Shown one piece after another: positions 60,588 to 64,000 of a stretch of 64,000 nt of DNA (position 1 is the stretch's first letter; the number at the start of each line of letters is the position of its first letter). A model generated the notes under the pieces. That model searched no databases. It saw only the letters and a list, made by a program, of their open reading frames with translations, and was not told the origin of the DNA. A program made the position numbers and the translations under genes. Source of the stretch: Stenotrophomonas panacihumi (GTDB taxonomy: Bacteria; Pseudomonadota; Gammaproteobacteria; Xanthomonadales; Xanthomonadaceae); assembly GCF_001431645.1 (NCBI RefSeq), contig NZ_LLXU01000050.1:1-64000 (forward strand). The letters run 5' to 3'.

Positions 60588-61598
60588 TCAGAAGGTGTTG
60601 TCGCCGTCGAGGATGCGGCCCAGCCCGCCGAGCACGGAGCCTTCGCCGCGCGCCTGGCCACCGGCCTGCGGTGCGGCCTGCAGCATGCGCCCGGCCAGGC
60701 GCGAGAACGGCAGCGATTGCAGCCACACCTTGCCCGGGCCGGTCAGCGTGGCGAGGAACACGCCTTCGCCGCCGAAGAACATGCTCTTCAGGCCGGCCAC
60801 GCGGCGCACGTCCATGTCGATGCTGCCGTGGTAGGCCACCACGCAACCGGTATCCACATCGAGGCGCTCGCCGGCGGCCAGTTCGCGCTCCACCACCGTG
60901 CCGCCGGCATGCACGAACACCCAGCCGTCGCCTTCCAGCTTCTGCATGATGAAGCCCTCGCCGCCGAACAGGCCGGTGAGGATCTTGCGCTGGAACGCGA
61001 TGCCCAGCGAGACACCGCGCGCACCGGCCAGGAAGCTGTCCTTCTGGCAGATCAGCCGGCCGCCGTGGTCGGAGAGTTTCATCGCCAGTACCGTGCCGGG
61101 ATACGGCGCGGCGAAAGCGACCTTGGCCTTGCCGGTGCCCGAATGCGTATAGACCGTGGTGAACAGGCTTTCGCCGGTGACCACGCGCCGGCCGGCCGCG
61201 AACAGCTTGTCCATCAAGCCGCCGCCCTGGCCGCTGTGCGAGCCGTCGCCGAACACCGTATCCATCTGCACGGCGGCGTCCTTGTACATCAGCGCACCGG
61301 CCTCGGCCACGGCGCTTTCGCCCGGGTCCAGTTCCACTTCGACGAACTGCATGTCGTTGCCGATGATGTGGAAGTCGATGTCATCGGCACGCCCACCCCC
61401 GGGCAGCGGCGGTGGCGGTGCGACGCCGGGGCCGCCGCTGGACAGCTCGGCCAGGCTGGCGGCCGGTTTCCAGCCTTCCAGGCCTTCTCGCCATGCCATC
61501 GCGTTCGGCGTGCTGCGGACGAACTGCCGGGCGGCGGTGTCGTCCATCGGGCCGACCCGGTCCGAACGGCCGGGAATATGGAAATACCACTGCGCCAT
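60588..61598 (-). CDS. GYF_2 and AIM24 (TIGR00266) domain protein
   Basis: 336 residues. The N-terminal GYF_2-like domain (1-55) reads WYFHIPGRSDRVGPMDD, then MAWREGLEGWKPAASLAEL. After a Pro/Gly linker comes an AIM24-type beta domain (about 73-300): GNDMQFVEVELDPGESAVAE, GGLMDKLFAAGRRVVTGES, FLAGARGVSLGIAFQRK and GGEGFIMQKLEGDGWVFVHA. The C-terminus is Gly-rich. No signal peptide. Function unknown; relatives are sometimes linked to membrane or stress roles. Confidence 0.82.
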   Translation of the reverse strand: MAQWYFHIPGRSDRVGPMDDTAARQFVRSTPNAMAWREGLEGWKPAASLAELSSGGPGVAPPPPLPGGGRADDIDFHIIGNDMQFVEVELDPGESAVAEAGALMYKDAAVQMDTVFGDGSHSGQGGGLMDKLFAAGRRVVTGESLFTTVYTHSGTGKAKVAFAAPYPGTVLAMKLSDHGGRLICQKDSFLAGARGVSLGIAFQRKILTGLFGGEGFIMQKLEGDGWVFVHAGGTVVERELAAGERLDVDTGCVVAYHGSIDMDVRRVAGLKSMFFGGEGVFLATLTGPGKVWLQSLPFSRLAGRMLQAAPQAGGQARGEGSVLGGLGRILDGDNTF

Positions 61599-61812
61599 GG
61601 GAAATCCTCCTGATGGATGGGCGAGTCTATGTTGCCCGCCATGGCGGCGGTCACCTGCCGCAGGTCATGCGGCGGCGAGCGCGCGGGACCTCGTTCAGAT
61701 TTGCCGGTCGCGACGGGCAGTGTCACCCTTTGCGATGTCGTGTGCTGTATTGCAACATTTCCGTGCTAGGCGGCCTGTCGCCGCTAGTCCACCACCCGAG
61801 AGAGCCTTCGCC

Positions 61813-64000
61813 ATGTCCCTGACCCGTGTCCGCGGCCGATTGCCGGCCGTGCATCCGCTTGTCATCGCCCTTGCCACCCTGCTGCCCGCCGCCCAGGCCT
61901 TCGCCCAGGAACCGGCAGCCCCCTCCGAAGGCGCCAAGGCGCCGGCCGTGCTGGATACGTTGCAGGTCACCGCGCAGCGCCGCGTCGAAAACGCGAAGGA
62001 CGTGCCGGTCTCGATCACCACGGTCAGCGGCGAGAAGCTCGATGTCCTCGGCTCGGCCGGCGACGACATCCGCTTCCTCTCCTCGCGCCTGCCCAGCCTG
62101 AACATCGAATCGTCCTACGGCCGCGCGTTCCCGCGCTTCTACATCCGCGGCCTGGGCAATACCGATTTCGACCTCAATGCCTCCCAGCCGGTATCGCTCG
62201 TATACGACGACGTCGTGCAGGAAAGCCCGCTGCTGAAGGGCTTCCCGGTGTTCGACCTGGCCGGCATCGAGTTGCTGCGCGGCCCGCAGGGCACGCTGTT
62301 CGGCCGCAACACCCCGGCCGGCGTGGTCAAGTTCGATTCCGCGCGCCCCTCGCAGGACGCCGACGGCTACGTGAAGCTCTCCTACGGCACCTATGACACC
62401 TGGAATTTCCAGGGCGCGTACGGCGGCCCGCTGACCAGCCGCTGGTCGGCCCGCGTCTCGGCGCTGTACCAGCGTCGCGACGACTGGGTGACCAACACCC
62501 ACGATGGCCCCAACGACGGCTTCGAAGGCTACGACGAAGCCGCCGGCCGCGTGCAGTTCCTGTATGAAGGCGATGACTTCGAGGCGCTGTTCAACCTGCA
62601 CAAGCGCAAGCTCAACGGCACCGCGCGCCTGTTCCGCGCCAACATCATCCAGAAGGGCAGCAACGCGCTGGTCACCGATTTCGACCGCGATGAAGTGGCC
62701 AACGACGGCGTCAACTTCTCCGACCTGGAAACCTGGGGCGGCAGCGCCCGCCTGAAGTGGAACCTTGGCCAGGTCACGGCGTACTCGATCACCGGCTACG
62801 AGACCGCCGAGTCGCTCAACCGCGGCGACATCGACGGCGGCTACGGCGCCAGCTTCCTCGGCCCGGGCAACTACGGCCCCGGCGAGATTCCCTTCGCGTC
62901 CGAGTCGGCCGACGGCCTGCCGGACCACCGCCAGTGGACGCAGGAATTCCGCGTCGAATCCAACGAGTGGGGCCGCTTCGACTGGCAGGCCGGCCTGTTC
63001 TACTTCGATGAAGACGTCACCATCGACAGCTTCAACTATGACTCGCTGACGCCGGGCAACCCGCAGGCCGGCCACGCCGTGCAGCAGCAGCGCAACAAGG
63101 CATGGGCGGCGTTCGTCTCCGGCGATTTCGACGTCACCGACCGCTTCAAGCTGCGCGGCGGCCTGCGCTATACGCAGGACAAGAAGGACTTTAGCGCCAG
63201 CGTGCTGGAAGCGGCCCCGTTCGGCGCGCCGGTCGGCGGCCCGTACGTGGTGCATACCGACGTCGACGACGTCAGCTGGGACCTCAGCGGCACCTACACG
63301 CTCACCCCGGACGTGAACGTTTACGGGCGCGTCGCCAAGGGTTTCCGTGCGCCCTCGATCCAGGGCCGCCTGCTGTTCGCCGCGGCCACCGCGCCGAATG
63401 GCGGCGTGTCCACCGCCGATTCGGAAAAGGTCATCTCCTACGAAATCGGCCTCAAGGCCGACCTGTTCGAGAAGCGCGCGCGCCTGGGCTTCGACATCTT
63501 CCGTTACGACGTCGATGGCCAGCAGCTGATCGCCGTGGGCGGCGCCTCCAACACGGCCACGCTGCTCAATGCCGACAAGACCATCGGCCAGGGCGCCGAG
63601 CTGGACTTCGAGGCCTACCTCACCGACAACCTGCTGGTGACGCTGGGCAGCAGCTACAACGACACCGAGATCAAGGACCCGAACCTGGCGGTGGCGGTGT
63701 GCGGCGGCGGCTGCACGATCACCGACCCGACCACGGTGATCAATGGCGGCACCTACGCGCTGGTCAACGGCAACCCGCTGCCGCAGGCGCCGAAGTGGAT
63801 CCACAACGTCACCGCGCGCGTGGGCTTCCCGATGGCCAATGGCGACGAGCTCTACGTCTACACCGACTGGGCGTATCGCAGCGCGGTGAACTTCTTCCTG
63901 TACGAGTCGCCGGAGTTCCGCAGCCGCAGCTCGCTGGAGGGTGGCCTGCGCGTGGGCTACAACTGGGGCTACGGCCTGTACGACGTCGCGGTGTTCGGCC
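61813..64000 (+). CDS. TonB-dependent receptor (3' end outside window)
   Basis: 729 residues are visible from ATG 61813 (MSLTRVRGRL) with no stop before the window ends. A signal peptide ends near AFAQEP. The TonB-box region LDTLQVTAQRRVENAKDVPV and the plug motifs FPRFYIRGLGNTDFDLNASQ and LAGIELLRGPQGTLFGRNTP match the FecA/sphingomonad-type receptors. The barrel is incomplete. The upstream 200 bases show no clear operator. Confidence 0.9.
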   Translation, partial: MSLTRVRGRLPAVHPLVIALATLLPAAQAFAQEPAAPSEGAKAPAVLDTLQVTAQRRVENAKDVPVSITTVSGEKLDVLGSAGDDIRFLSSRLPSLNIESSYGRAFPRFYIRGLGNTDFDLNASQPVSLVYDDVVQESPLLKGFPVFDLAGIELLRGPQGTLFGRNTPAGVVKFDSARPSQDADGYVKLSYGTYDTWNFQGAYGGPLTSRWSARVSALYQRRDDWVTNTHDGPNDGFEGYDEAAGRVQFLYEGDDFEALFNLHKRKLNGTARLFRANIIQKGSNALVTDFDRDEVANDGVNFSDLETWGGSARLKWNLGQVTAYSITGYETAESLNRGDIDGGYGASFLGPGNYGPGEIPFASESADGLPDHRQWTQEFRVESNEWGRFDWQAGLFYFDEDVTIDSFNYDSLTPGNPQAGHAVQQQRNKAWAAFVSGDFDVTDRFKLRGGLRYTQDKKDFSASVLEAAPFGAPVGGPYVVHTDVDDVSWDLSGTYTLTPDVNVYGRVAKGFRAPSIQGRLLFAAATAPNGGVSTADSEKVISYEIGLKADLFEKRARLGFDIFRYDVDGQQLIAVGGASNTATLLNADKTIGQGAELDFEAYLTDNLLVTLGSSYNDTEIKDPNLAVAVCGGGCTITDPTTVINGGTYALVNGNPLPQAPKWIHNVTARVGFPMANGDELYVYTDWAYRSAVNFFLYESPEFRSRSSLEGGLRVGYNWGYGLYDVAVFG

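Noticed and set aside
61723..63804. 693-codon minus-strand frame at the right end
   Set aside because: Opposite the partial receptor starting at 61813, whose signal peptide and plug motifs are clear; the antisense translation is low-complexity.
1..64000. CRISPR array, insertion sequence or prophage
   Set aside because: No regularly spaced direct repeats, transposase, integrase or phage structural gene was found.

Overview
The window is high-GC DNA with dense, often overlapping genes. Its many TonB-dependent receptors (TBDRs), LacI-regulated uronate genes and SapC/halogenase receptor cluster point to a gammaproteobacterium of the Xanthomonadaceae, of the Pseudoxanthomonas/Lysobacter/Xanthomonas type. 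This is inferred from gene content; there is no rRNA or other marker gene to confirm it.

Layout. (1) 1-3.1 kb: a MotA/ExbB-like DUF802 protein, an OmpA/MotB-like protein and a DUF2894 protein in one overlapping operon. (2) 3.1-6.8 kb: the lactate operon lldR-lldD-dld on the minus strand, with two matching palindromes flanking the lldR start. (3) 6.8-9.3 kb: an isoprenylcysteine-methyltransferase-like membrane enzyme and a NarL-type two-component pair. (4) 9.3-17.5 kb and 22.6-35 kb: a locus for pectin or another uronate polysaccharide, holding kdgK, a large TBDR, a 1274-residue secreted LamG protein of unknown activity, two esterases, an FAH-fold enzyme, a TRAP transporter, a GH43 enzyme, a LacI regulator, kduI, kduD and a rhamnogalacturonan acetylesterase-cupin fusion. 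A shared operator, TGACACCGnTGGTCA or its reverse complement, lies upstream of kdgK, the TBDR and kduI, with a weaker copy before the FAH gene. (5) 17.6-22.5 kb: an iron-type TBDR with two small membrane proteins and a PepSY reductase-like protein, inserted between the two halves of the uronate locus. (6) 36.2-44.1 kb: a second glycan-type TBDR followed by SapC, a JmjC-like cupin, a flavin-dependent halogenase-like protein and a DUF6445 protein. (7) 44.1-50.2 kb: an RNA-repair island with rtcR divergent from a sigma54-driven rsr (Ro60) - Y RNA array - rtcB - rtcA operon. (8) 50.3-51.9 kb: a second GH43 gene broken by one amber codon. (9) 51.9-53.4 kb: phhA and a divergent Lrp/AsnC regulator. 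(10) 53.6-57.9 kb: a siderophore-type TBDR, a patatin-like lipoprotein and an AraC regulator. (11) 58.1-60.6 kb: a bufferin (copper-binding RiPP) operon bufA-bufB-bufC-doxX. (12) An AIM24/GYF protein and a last TBDR running off the end.

The most notable system is the 449-base gap between rsr and rtcB. It can be folded by hand into three tandem Y RNAs. All three share GAATGCC on the 5' strand and TTGTC on the 3' strand of a Ro-binding stem. The middle one carries a complete circularly permuted tRNA mimic: T-arm, capped acceptor stem and D-arm. A sigma54 promoter precedes rsr, and the CARF-domain activator RtcR is encoded divergently. This suggests that RNA damage induces the Ro protein, its RNA guides and the RtcB/RtcA repair enzymes together.
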